From Candolleomyces eurysporus (lineage: Eukaryota > Basidiomycota > Agaricomycetes > Agaricales > Psathyrellaceae): 64,000 bases of DNA. The position numbers and the translations under genes were made by a program. This document shows positions 47,644 to 59,500 of the stretch, one piece after another. The stretch's first letter is position 1. Each line of letters begins with the position of its first letter. The stretch spans positions 1 through 64,000 of the forward strand of contig JANBPK010000806.1 in the NCBI GenBank assembly GCA_027579435.1, given 5' to 3'. The notes beneath the pieces are model-generated. The model ran no database searches and was not told the DNA's origin. It worked only from the letters and a program-made list of their open reading frames with translations.

Positions 47644-48946
47644 TTAGGATAATGTTTCCTCGATCTTGGCCGTTGCTTTTTTTTTTTTTTTATCGCTGAC
47701 CGTTTCACATTCTACTTCATGTTTCACTATACCTATCGCACCGTTTGCTTTGCTATCTGGTTTCCTTTACTAACGACATGTGACGAATAACGTTTGTAGT
47801 ACTGAACTATGGCATGGTGTTTGCAGTTAGTCAAGTCTGGAGAACGTGTCGGGGTCGAACGTCGGACCGGTGATTGCAGTGAACCCCATTGAGTAGTGGT
47901 CCTGGCATAAAGAATCGTGTGCGGCACGCGGTTCCATCGTGCACTCCAGGTCGACAGTGGCTGCACGGCGGTTTAATTGAGGCAGGAAACAGCGTGGAAG
48001 GTAGAATGAATCTTCCAGTGGCATATTACCGGGACCCACTATCAAAAACATATTTCGGTGGAGATGGTGGGACGCCCAACTGTGATTCCGCTGTATGGAT
48101 AGCGAGCGATTACAGGTTAAGCGGCAATCAATATGGAGCCTCCAGTGATGAGGGTGCTTGAGGGGTGCTTCCACAGCTACTGTGAAGGTGTATGATGGGT
48201 GGTCTCCAACGACACGGTGCATAACTACTTAAACTTTGTAACTACGCATCTTCGAAAGGAAAACACCCCAATCACAAGGTCTTGAAGCATATTAATTCTC
48301 AGATCTTATCGCGTCACTTCGCCTCTGGGCCAGAAACCGGGACTATTCCTGGTTTCAGGGAGTCTTTTTTGGGTCCACTGCTCGCTAACACCCCATAAGA
48401 GCGTTTCCTGAGCTAACCAAGAAAGGAAGTTTCCCGCGTGTCGCCACTCAAAAGGTCCAAGCGCGCACTGAACGCATCAAAGTCAAGTGAATGATTGGCA
48501 TATGTACTGGTGACTACAGTGGCGGGAAAATGCAGCGGGAACGGAATAGGCGAACAATGAAGTTAGAGAAATGGCATGTGTGACATATGGGGCATAGCAA
48601 GGGTCTGGGGGCATAAATGGCGTTGGCCGGCTAATACATTGTACAACGGGGTGAGTTCGATAGCGGCGACAGCGAGTGGAGAGCAGAACAAAGGAAAAAA
48701 TAAAGGATGAATAACAAAAGCAGAGAGAATCCGTACGAGTAGATGGAGGTGGAGATAGGTATGCAAGACGTTCACGATTCCCATTCTTCAGGTCTTGGCA
48801 TTTCCGGTGGGGTCTGGGTCTATTATGGCGAGTCGTAAGGCTGGTTGAGCTCTCTAGATACATTCATAAGTCGAGCTGTATTGATGAGGAAAAGGATTCA
48901 ACGTACCAAGCGAAACCATTAGTATACTTGGTAATATTGTAGTGTC
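47644..48946. other. 1.3-kb convergent intergenic region
   Basis: Contains a T14-like tract near 47681-47694 and an unexplained minus-strand open frame at 48222-47827 (131 codons). That frame overlaps a 90-codon plus-strand frame at 47889-48161. Neither has a recognisable domain. The rest seems non-coding. Confidence 0.5.
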
Positions 48947-49949
48947 CTATGAAGAAATTAGAGACAGCCCATAAACAACCACACAGCTGGTGATGACGGC
49001 GATGAGGATGACATGGGGGATGGTGATCATTCGAGGACCTTCCACGCGAGGGTTTCGGACGAGGGTCCCAGGCATAACGTCGTTGAAGCTATCTTCAGCA
49101 CCTAGCTGCCCTCTGGCGTTCTCCGCAACCTCCTTCACCATCGTCGCGCTCTTGCCTAACACCACAAACATTGAGTCATTGGAAGGAGATGGACTGCGAT
49201 GACGGCGCGAGGTGTCCATGCCTGCGGGCAATGCACCCATCATCGCGGTGTGAANCCCCTCGTCGTCTCGCCCTCGACTCGATCGTAGATATCTCGTCCC
49301 TTTTGGCACGGAAGATGGTGACCATAGATTTGTTGAACCGCGCATAGTCCGCAATACGACTGACGAAACTAGGCTGTCTGCCGAGTGCTGAGCCTTGTAG
49401 GCGCCGGCGAGCAGTGGATGAAGAGGAGTCGCTGGTCATATCGGATACAACCGAATCTTCTGAACTCGCGTCGCTGAATCTGTCGTCTTCGATATCACTT
49501 TCATTGCCATTGCCGCTCAGTCCGTGAAGGGGATAACCATCCTCGTCGACCAGGACAGTGGAAACCGAAAACGCGGGGGAAGGCTCGCGTAATCTCGAGG
49601 GGTTGGGTGGAGCATGAGGGGTCTGTGGAATGTCGGCGGAGCTGTCCCAGTTGGGGTTGCGTCTACGATATCCTCCCGTCGGCAGCCTGTCGAATTTGAG
49701 GTTGCGGCAGAGCTCGAGAGACTCTTCGCGTTGGGATGATGGCCCGCTTGAGCTCCGATCCGTTAGAGGAACGGTCGAAACAGTGCCAGAACGAGGAGAA
49801 GGCGAGGGTGGGGGAGAGATGAGAGACCTTCCTGGGCTGACGACGCGTTTATCGGGTGTAGGGCACACTGGAGAGCCACCCACGCGTTTGTGGCCCTCCA
49901 TGTAGTGATGGCAGGTGTGACATACGGGCTTGCGCCTGGTGGTTTGCAT
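48947..49949 (-). CDS. tail-anchored protein with an N-terminal Cys/His cluster
   Basis: Unrecognised. ATG 49949: MQTTRRKPVCHTCHHYMEGHKRVGGSPVCP has a C-x2-C plus His-x-Cys arrangement that could bind zinc. The middle is Ser/Pro-rich, with ESLELCRNLKFDRLPTGGYRRRNPNWD and an acidic SDIEDDRFSDASSEDS, then SFVSRIADYARFNKSMVTIFRAKRDEISTIESRARRRG. The frame breaks at the N (49255). Ignoring it continues to HTAMMGALPAGMDTSRRHRSPSPSNDSMFVVLGKSATMVKEVAENARGQ. One hydrophobic helix (VILIAVITSCVVVYGLSLI) lies three residues before the stop TAG 48947-48949, so the protein is probably a C-tail-anchored membrane protein. Confidence 0.75.
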
Positions 49950-50589
49950 GAGGCCTGTGCAGAGGGGGAATCAGACGCGGATTCAGGAAGGAAGAGAGAT
50001 GTTGAACGCTGAACAGGATGAACGATGCCGGTTCAAGTGATGCTTGCTGCCTTGCCTTGCGGGGTCGTCTTGCTTGCTTGATCAGATGGTCAGATCAATG
50101 TTGAGCCCCTATAGATACCGCATCACCTTGTCTTGAGCGTCTGCTTGAACGTTTGCTTGCTTGCTTGAGGAAGAACGGGCGTTGGCCACACCGCCGAGAA
50201 ATGACTCGACACACTGGGTTTTAAAAGCAAAGAGCCATTCTCAGCCGTTGGCAATGGTAACCGCAAGTACAAGTAGAATGTTTAATTATTGTACTCGAAG
50301 AGTGCTTGGAATCCTTGTATTTGGGATCCGCAACGGTGGTTAGCAACGTTGACACCACTGGTTCCATACTCCTTCCACTCTGACCGTCACCGATCGATTC
50401 TTGTAAAGGTGGATAAAGACCCTTTGTACTTGAAAGAACAAGAATTGAGTTGGACGGAAAAGGAAATAACGCGTCGGCGGAACGCGATGCCAGAATTGAT
50501 CTCGAGGAGACATCACGTGGATGGCTCGGTGATTGGCGGGAAATTTTCTGGCGCTATATAAGGCGCCCAAAAGCTAGACCATACGCTTT
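49950..50589. other. intergenic with TGCT/CTTG-rich repeats and a TATA box
   Basis: Upstream of the tail-anchored gene there are clustered imperfect CTTG units (about 50040-50170), for example TTGCTTGCTTGCTTGAGG near 50153. A TATATAAG box sits at 50555-50562, flanked by GGCGC on both sides, about 40 bp before the conserved block at 50590. No gene is supported. Confidence 0.5.
50555..50562 (+). promoter_or_regulatory. TATA-box-like element upstream of the conserved block
   Basis: TATATAAG within GGCGC(TATATAA)GGCGCC, 28 bp before the CTCTAGTGTCCGATGG string where homology with the other arm begins. It could be a core promoter for a plus-strand transcript. No experimental support. Confidence 0.35.
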
Positions 50590-50960
50590 CTCTAGTGTCC
50601 GATGGTCAACCATCGAAGCGCTCAGCTGAAGCACAGGCGTTCACTCGTCTGGTGGGCGACATATCTTCAGGTTGACGGAGCGAGGTGTCCCCCGGGATGC
50701 TCACAAGAACAAGCCACATTGTCGAGCTCGCTGCTCCCTCAAGTCCGCTTTGGCGTCGATTTGGGTACGGCAGCTGATGCAGGTAGTGAAAGGCGTCGTC
50801 ATATTCCTGTACCTCCCGTATATCAACTTATTCGGAGGGTGTGCTGCTATGTGGCTCTGACGGATTGGTTAAACCATGACGAAGACAGACCTCGTTCGTA
50901 CTATTCTGTATCTCATATCTGAACTGACATCCTTGCCGTGTTTCTGTGTGAAGCGTTGTA
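50590..50960 (+). pseudogene. unidentified conserved block convergent with borosin copy A
   Basis: Homologous to 30810-30440 in inverted orientation. It has an ATG at 50602 and fragments such as YVALTDWLNHDEDRPRSYYSVSH in one frame, or AEAQAFTRLVGDIS in another, but stops interrupt every frame. It could be a decayed partner gene or duplicated flank. The family is not recognised. Confidence 0.45.
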
Positions 50961-51099
50961 CACCCTGCTAATCACACACCAGTTGTCTCAGCAAAGCAAC
51001 ATTACTCAAATCTCGATACATCAGTGATAGTGCATTCTGCTGGAAACCGATTATTGTACAAGACCATAACTGCGGGACTTGATTGTTCGAGCCACAGGC

Positions 51100-52354
51100 T
51101 TACAATGCTATTATGACTATGATGAGGCCGAGAGCCGTAGTTTGCACTCCCCTGCCGTCTGTTCGGTACGTTAGATTCTGCAGTGCTAGATGTGCTCTCG
51201 ATTATACCATTGAGAATAGCATGGATGCCTTGGCCAGTTATCAACGCCTCCTTCCCTTCTTTGTCGAGAGCAAGTCCATTCTTTTCAACCCAGATTCGTC
51301 GGTTCGCCTGGAATTCTTGCAAGGATTTGGGGTCCAGCGCCAGCCTCTCTAGGACTTCAGCGAGGGCGGTTCCCTCCTCCCTGAGCGGGGCGTAGTTCCT
51401 TCCGGGTTGGTAGTTAGCCAACTCAGAAAGAGCTTTCTTTACCAATTTCTCCTCCGCAGCGAGCTGTGCGAAGCCAGGATCCGAGGAGGCATCTGCAAGG
51501 GGAGGGATATGGAAGGTAGAACACCCGTTGATCTTCTTCCTAATTTAAGGGTTTTTGAGGCCCCCAATGGTGAGCTGGTCTATAACGGGTTCGTCAATCG
51601 GTAGGACAGACGCGACGTAGTGCGTGAGCTTGTGGTTGGCGCCATAGATCTTCTACACGCGTTCGACCAACTTGTCAAACCCCGGATTCTGTACCGTTGT
51701 CGCAGGTCAGTTGTGGTTGACTCGGAATCATGAAAGAAGACTTGGGGACAATGACCCGCATATCGGTGAAGTCAAACTCCATATTACCGACGACGCCGAC
51801 TTGCTACAGGATCAAGTTGCTCGCTGGGTCCAATGGGCGGTCGTGAGTCAAGAGGTCGGTCGCCTCGTAGGTCGTAGTTCCATTGATGGAAGGATCGATG
51901 CCGAGGTCAGCAAAGAGGCAATCTTCAGCTGAGATACCGGGAAGCATTTTGGCAAGGTAGCCCTCTTCACGAGCGATCTTGATCGCTCTGTGGGAGGGAT
52001 GAGCGAAGACACCAGGGTGGCCGTAGAAGAGGCCAACGACGTCCTGGCCACTGCGGACCTTGCTCAGCATGACCTACGCTTGCATTAGCTGGTGTCGAAT
52101 ACCAAGAAGGTGAGATCTCCAACCTCTGTCATTTGGACTTAGGTCTCCATTCTGTTCTTGCCGTCATCGTATAGCTGATACAAGTCGTAGACGTTGGGGT
52201 TCCTCTTGCGAATGAAGGCTTTGGCAGTCGGGTCATTGAGAACATAGCAGACGATGTCTGCATTCTCGATGGCCGCAACGGTCTGCAGAGTAAGCTGACC
52301 GATGGTCGCGATACCAGAGCCAGCGATAGTGAGAGAGCTGCGCTTGAGAGCCAT
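51100..52354 (-). pseudogene. borosin-type peptide alpha-N-methyltransferase/precursor (copy A), with in-frame stops
   Basis: Homologue of the omphalotin OphMA family: a SAM-dependent methyltransferase fused to its own C-terminal substrate peptide. ATG 52354 leads to [29 protein letters not shown]; exon 1 ends at 52124 and exon 2 starts at 52073. Family signatures are clear: [46 protein letters not shown] and THYVASVLP, then the helical clasp domain with ALDPKSLQEFQANRR. Four in-frame stops break it, at 52139-52141, 51804-51806, 51653-51655 and 51545-51547. No frameshift is seen. After a 49-bp intron (51207-51159) the last exon (51158-51100) encodes a Leu/Ile/Val/Ala tail and the stop TAA, where family members carry the methylated core. 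Probably a pseudogene; loss may be recent. Confidence 0.88.
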
Positions 52355-53580
52355 TGAGTAGATCTAAGGGGTGTCGCTTTCAAGGGGGTCTTTGAAGCTA
52401 ACGGTTAAAGTGTGTTTGACAGCCTTCTATACTATTCCAAGCTGATCCTGATGAATAATTTCGTGTTTTAGTATTGAAGTGGATGGTGCTTGCTCCCACA
52501 AAACGTCAATGAAGCTCAGGATGCCTCTTCCAAATACACCTTCTATCCTCTCATATGACATGTATCTTTTCGGTGTCTATGCATCACTTGATTTTTATAT
52601 ATGACGCCTCTTTTCAGCCTGATCATGATCAAAGGCCACCCAATTTCGTTTTTGTAATACCTGGATAAATGGCACCTGTTCACATCGAATGTCGCTCAAC
52701 CTCTTGTCAGAAGTTCGGATAAATCTATTTCTATTCGCTCGTGTGGCATATAGTCAAGGTTCTCGGTATCTCTGCACCTTCTGTTATCTTAAGCTATCTT
52801 TAGTACTATCTATCCCGTTCACTGGTACACGCAGTGCAGCTCATTTCTGCTCGAAGGCAAGCAGCACTCTATGGTGCTGCTTGCAGTTTTCTGGGCTCTG
52901 CACACATCTTCCTAAATCAAATTTCCTTCCAGACTCAAAGCAACGAAACTTTCTTTCAAAAACCTCTTTTACAAGTGCATTGCCACTTACGGTCGCGGTT
53001 CGTATGTTCAATTAAATATAGGGAGAACACTGTCGAGCCGCCTTGAAGGGGTCTCGACTCCTTCCAAGGTGATATAGCGCGCGGTTCCTATCCGTCCGTG
53101 AAACGGTTCTCCTGACCGTCTTTGATCTGGTGACCTCCATTTTAACTGTGACCTCCATTTTAACTGTGCCCACCTCCTCCTGCTCGGCCTAAGTGTCTGT
53201 TACTACAATTACGGGGTGCATGAATTGTATTTGTTTCGGGAGGAACCAAGAACTTTCCCAATGTATGCAGACAAGTGGGTACTATTAGCTATAACACACG
53301 AAAAGAACAGGAAATCGAAGTGGATAGCGACCAGGGATAACTGGATATAGAGATACATCAGATTGTGGTAAGATTACATGCAGGTTGTACATAAATCTAT
53401 GCGAGTCGTAAAGGTCGTGCAATGCATGTTGAAAGAGTAGATGATGAGCAACGGGCAAGAGAAACGGAGAGAAGGCATCGAAAAGGGGAATAATATCGTT
53501 AGGTCATAAGCGATGGATGATTTAGGAATAGAACCTTTTACAAAGTTAGACTCCAAGCATGTACGACAGAACAAAAAGAC
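52355..53580. other. gene-poor 1.2-kb stretch
   Basis: Lies between the start side of borosin copy A and the IQGAP 3' end. It holds a perfect 18-bp tandem duplication (TGACCTCCATTTTAACTG at 53131-53148 and 53149-53166). A plus-strand open frame at 52689-53015 has no recognisable features. Confidence 0.55.
53131..53166 (+). repeat. perfect 18-bp tandem repeat, two units
   Basis: The unit TGACCTCCATTTTAACTG occurs twice head to tail with no mismatch, in non-coding sequence. Confidence 0.9.
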
Positions 53581-56500
53581 TCACTTCTTGTTGATTTGGT
53601 AGAGGAAAAGCTCGAAATTGACCTTGACCTTGCCACCGAGTATGCTAAGAGATGGTCGATTCTCGTACCTAGCCTGCAGCAGATCTTCCATACGGATATC
53701 TTCTTTGGCGATCTTGCTTGTGACGCCGCTGAGCAGGGTGGATCCAAGGACGACAGTGAACACTCCGGCGGTGTTTGATGACATAGTTATCTGAAGCTTG
53801 TCAAACTGCCTTGGGGAGTAAGAATCAATTGACAAAAGGATTCCTTTCTCGTAGAGATATTTGGCAGTGTATATGTACGACCCGAACTGGGGTGCCTGTC
53901 CTGAGCGTTGGAGCTCGCGCACGTGGAAGTACTGTTTGGTGAACGGGATAACAAAGCGNTTTTTTCCTATGTAGTCGGCGTTAGAATGTAGCCTTGAATG
54001 TTGAGCGAACTAGATGCTTACCCTTTACCCTTTTGCATAGTGCTCATAGCCGACTCGACGTATTTGTGGTAACTGTCAATCTGCTCCAAGAACTCTTTCT
54101 TCCGCTCAGCGAGCTGACGAAGAGCTTCCGACATGCTCTGCATCACTTGTTGACGTTGGATCCTCTTCCGGTGTTTACTGCGCACATCGCCTGCGATAGC
54201 GTTCAAAATGCCCTGGAAACCATCGTTTCGTGTGATTTTTCCTTGCTTTTCAAGCTCCAGCAAGTTATCAATGGCCAGAACCTTGACAGCGGCAAATTTC
54301 AACCTTCAAAAGGAAATCAGCACCTAGGAAAGATGATCCAATCTGAACCACTTACGATCGAATATCCTCCAACCTGTAGGCAGAGTCGGGAGCAGCGGCC
54401 GAGGGCTGTCGCCTGGGTATTTGCTTCAGCTCGTTTTCCATCTCAGCTTCAAGGATATCTTCCCAAAGAAGCTCATCTTCCTCCGTTACCGGACGCATCA
54501 AGGACTCGAGGAGGTCTTGAGCTGGTTGCACTCGCAAGATAGCGAGGACACCGCGCTTGGCCTGAACCCAGCGAGTCTTCTCTTCAGCAAGGGGATCTAG
54601 CCGACATTTAAGCACCTTGCAGAAACAAAATTAAGCAGAAGTAGCGTACCTCGAACATCAGCGAACCGATTTGTCAGCTCGAGAGTGATAGCAGTATCAC
54701 GAGCGTCTTTGAGTTCCTCGTTATCCAGATGGGGTACTCCGCCAAGCTCGGAAAGAATGACTCTCAAGATATCGTCGGGTCCGGCCTTAGAGAATTTGTG
54801 GTAAGATAGGCGAAAAGCAGCAGAAAAAACCAAATGTTACCAGTTGATTTTGATGGCGAGAGAGAAGGGTATGGAGGCTATATATCTCATTCGGAGAGAT
54901 ATAAATTGGCTTTGGCTGAACGGTGACATCCAGGAATTCGTGAGCGTGATATTGTGTTTCGGCATCAGGGACATTCGCCACTATTAACGAGTGTCAGTTA
55001 CAGAACATTGCATGAGAGTGGGTGTCATCACCTTCCAGGAACCATGCGGACATCTGCGCAATAGCTATGTCGACGTACCCGTTGATGGGAATGTAGTTAG
55101 GACTATCGTTATCGAAAGGCACACCACTGGCAATCTGAGTAAGTACTTCAGAAATACGGGCAAGATTCTTTCGGGCTTGGACATCCACAGCCTTTGACAC
55201 GACGTCAAACGTTTCAGGGATCCTGTTTGTAGAATATTGAGAACAAGTTCTGCGGAAGAACACGACTTTAATGCGCACATTATGACTGGGTTGATGTATT
55301 TGTTGTAAATGAGCCGACCGATGCACTGTATGTGCAGCTTTTCAGGAGCATCTGGGAATTTAAGCTGTAGACACCACAAGTTAGAATCATGCTCGACTTT
55401 CAGACTGCGGAAAAACTTACCCGAAGGCAAGTCAACGTCTCTCGAGCGAGATAGCGGATTCCGTATGGCATTTTCTTCGTGGACTGCGTGATCACTGCAA
55501 CGAACTGCTCGACCCACCAGCGCAACGTTTGAAGATCTGAAAGGACCATCAGCAATGCTTCGGATATCAGTGAAACAGCAACTTACGTCGAATATAGATA
55601 GGTCGAGTTTGAAGGTCCTCAATAGCTTCCATGTACGGAACGTCCTTTGGTACCTGACTAGGAACTCCTGTTCTCATCTCTTCCTGGTCGATTCGAATGC
55701 GATGAATCTGAGAAGGAAGGGGTCAAAAAGCGTGAACTTAATCGTGCGTAACTCTACCAACCGTCCTGGGGTTCACCTCCAGATCTAGGTCGTCGGATTC
55801 GATAACATCTTTGATAATGGCCTGTAATGTTTCACGAGCATAGGTAGCTTGCTTCGGGCGAAGATACGGGAAGGCGATGTTGATATACATAGGGTGCCCA
55901 TTCATCACCTCTTCTGGAGCAGATGCTGCGGCGATTTGGTCTCGAATTGCGAGCTACACACAACCTTGGTAAGCATAGACTACAGTCAAAGGATCAACGT
56001 CACACACCTGGAACAGCTTCAGGAGTAGATAGTCCTCCCGATGGTCCTGTCCATACCCAAAGACTGTCAAAACGACACGCTCCACGAATTGCCTCTTCGC
56101 TTCTGGAACATTATCCGCGGACACTTGGATGAAGAGTCGAGTGAAATATTCAGCCTTTGACTGCAGAATATAGAAAAGCTGCTGGTACAGCTCCAGTTTG
56201 CGTCGTGTCTCGTGATCAACAAGATGAGATCCAGAGAACGGGTCTCCATGGGCCGCCAAAAGTGATACTCGAGCCGCACGGGACGCAGCATTAACCGTAC
56301 CGTACGACCCCTTGGCCCTGACCAGATCTCCAAAGTCCTTCGCATTCTGAACCACGAGGGCGATCTTGATATCCAGCGAATCGACTTCGGTCTCGAGGCT
56401 CTGATTCTCTCGGATACTCTCCACGACCCTCTTCCGCAGCCGCTCAACCTTCAGCTCCTCTTGGAAGTCCCCCTCGGAATCATCCAGCAGGTGGACAAAG

Positions 56501-59500
56501 TTCTTGATCGTGCCGATAGTGACGTTCTTCCCAAGCGTAAGCTGACGATACTGCTCACGCGTTTCCTTTGCGCGGAAGAGAGACTGGATCTTGACTACCT
56601 TGCTGATATTGGTTCGGTAGTATTCCAACCTGGCTTGGTACGCTCGCCGTTGCATAACTCCGCGTAAAAGAGCCTGCAAGAAGGTCGCGACGTCATGGCT
56701 GCGATGCAAGTGGTTCCTCCAGGCATGGTAATCTTGCCGTACCAGGTACCCCTGACAAGCAGCTTGGAATTGCACAACATCCGGAGTCACCACATCCAAC
56801 TTCTTGTTCAGTTGCTCGTGTTTCCTCCGTACCAAGCTCGCCCTTGCCAACGCTTGAAGGCTATGGACAGACTTGGCGGTATGAACCTGCACCAAGGCTT
56901 TGGTAAGGCTCTTGTGCTCTTGCCGCTGGAGGTTGGCCCTAGCCTGAGCTTGGATGGCAACAATGAACGGGGTGACCTTCCGGAGGCCTCGAATCAAGCC
57001 CAAGAGTCGCTTCCTAGCCAGGTACGTGCGAACGGCAGCTTGAATGTTGATCACAATATCCGTAACGTTCTTCAACTTGGCCATTTGCGCTCGCATCTTC
57101 CGACGAAGGAGTAATCCGCGGCATTGTGCCTGGAGAGCAATGAAGCTCCTTTCCCTGCGCTTCAAGGCCTTGAGAAGGGCGAGGTGCTTCCTCCGCAAGA
57201 GATTCCCTCGAGCCTTGGCTTGCAAGCCGACGATTGAGAAGCTGATTTGGGGCCTGAAGAAGGATTTCTTGAGTTCGGATCGTTCGTGTCGGCTCACATG
57301 GGCACGGGCAACAGCCTGTAGCTTCGTGACAGAGAATTTCATCTTCTGTAAAGCCGTCTTCAACATGGCAAAGCGTCGACGCTGCAGCACACCACGGATT
57401 TGAGCTTGCAGTTTCTTCACCTGAGGAGAGCACGCTTTGATTCGTCGCAATTGAGCTTTCCAGCGTCTCCTGGCTAGTACTCCACGGGCAGCTGCTTGTA
57501 GAGCGATGGCCCAAGGTTGAAGTCGAGCTTGCACCTGTCTACGAGCCTGCAGTTTGCGCCGAAGCAAGGCACCAAGGCAGTGGGTTTGGAATTTGGTGAT
57601 ATGTCTCCCTGAAAGCTTGATACGAGCCTGCAAAGCCTTGTGGCTCCGTCTCAGCAACATCCCTCGACAGCGAGCTTGGAGTTGGATGATGGAACTCTCG
57701 TTCTCAAGTAAGAGTCGATCGCGCCCTGAACGAAATCGTCATCTCCAATGCCATCGGTATTCCAACCAGCAAAACTTACGTTCTTCCTCCGTCTCGACTT
57801 CAACCTCTGGTTCTTCGTTGATCTCTTTGGCCAGTTCTCGCCCCACATTGCCGAAGTTGGGCATGGCAATACCAGACTCCTTGAGTCCCTTCTGTGTCCG
57901 TTGAAGCTGATCATCCGAGAATTCCAGCCGCCCAAGCAGGTTCCCAATCCGTTCAGCTCTTCCGCGACGGGAAAGCAGATGGCTAACACGGGATGGGTAA
58001 GTGGAAGTGGAGAGGGGAACTCATGCTGAAGCTTACCTGAGTGCGTGTATGCAATAGATAACCTTTGGCAGATTTTTCTTATTGTATAGATCGGTAAGCT
58101 CGAAGATGAATCCCTCTGGGAGGCCTTCCTTGCGGACAAAGTTGAAGAAGATGTTGATGTTATCAGAATGCCGGAAATCCAACTTCGGTGCCTGAGGTAT
58201 GACGTTCGTTAGCACATCAGCTGCGACAATCCAAACTTAGAAGAGCCTTACCTGATATATCTTGCGCACCACCTGCTCTCCATCGAACGCACGCACAAGT
58301 TTCGCCAACACAACACCATTCCTCAGCCCTTCCTCCATCTCAACGACACCGAATCCGAGTTCCTCCCCAAGGCAACCTTCAATCCACTGCTGAGCCTCTC
58401 CAACGTGACATAGATACTCATACGCCTGAATCAAATGCCTCTGCTTATCCGCCCAGTTCGTACCCAACAACCGAGCTGAAGGGACCAATTTTTCAGTGGG
58501 AGCTTTGAGAGATATCCGTCCGGGGAGTCCAGCCACAGCATTCTGGTCGGGGGACGACACACCCACCAGCCCCTGATCGGAGAAAGAATTCTGCAGCCGA
58601 GTTTCACTAAAGGCCATATCGCTGAGCCTTGCGAGACGTTTCTTCCTGCGTCCGGCAAGATCTTCTCTGCGGAGAGGAGGGGACTCGGGGCTGCCGTCCA
58701 TGTGCTCTTCTCCGTCACCACTCGCAATTCGGGGAAGGTGCCGACCGAGTTTCGTCGAAGGGCGTCCTCCGCCGATACCAAGTGTGTCTCGGTAACTGTC
58801 TGTTTTCTTCACCTTGTTCGCCATGTATGAGCTGCGGTATGTTGGAGGAGCCATGACTAAACTTGGATTTGTCGGTGTGGATGGGGTCACGGGTGTGACA
58901 GGCGTTGGCGGCTCTGTATTGTGAGAGAAACGAGAGGCAAATGACGATGAGCTGGTATTAGATGAAATTGTCGAAGTGGACGTGCGATCTGAGAAGGAGG
59001 ATGACGACGAGTAGAATCCCTGAGATGATGTTGGCCTGCGACGAAGGGGGGAAGGTTGGGGATGCGAATCGGCTAGGGGACTTCGGGCGGCCGGGGTAGC
59101 AGGAAGATCTTTGTCCAAACCTCTTGCATGGAAAGACAGGAACGGTTTTTGAGTTGTTGGCTTCGGGGTAGTATCTCTCGAAGAGCTCGATGATGCAGAG
59201 TTGAGTTCCTGTGACCTGGATCCAAAGGAAGGGACACTTGAGGAGCCCAAATCCCTGGACAAGGGTCGCGATGAGGAAGGAAGGTGGATACGACTGGGTG
59301 TGAACGAGTTTGGTGAATCAACTTCAACACTAATTCCAGTGGTATTGGGTGAGAGGGGTGACGCAATGATGGGTGCAGGCATCGTCCTTCGTTTCAGGTA
59401 CGTCGGGGTCCTCTGCAAATCAGTCTGCGCTCGCTGTCGGGACGGTGCATGATCCGATACTGCAGAGTGAGAGGAGAAGGGGGAGTTGTTATTCAGCTTG

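Larger units (their letters stand above)
50590..52354 (-). repeat. inverted segmental duplication, right arm (copy A)
   Basis: Matches 29255-30810 in the opposite orientation, about 20 kb apart. It spans the better-preserved borosin pseudogene and the convergent block. No terminal repeats or transposase are visible. Confidence 0.8.

Noticed and set aside
29255..52354. Transposable element as the cause of the duplicated arms
   Set aside because: No transposase, terminal inverted repeats or target-site duplications could be seen. The content is a methyltransferase gene and flank.
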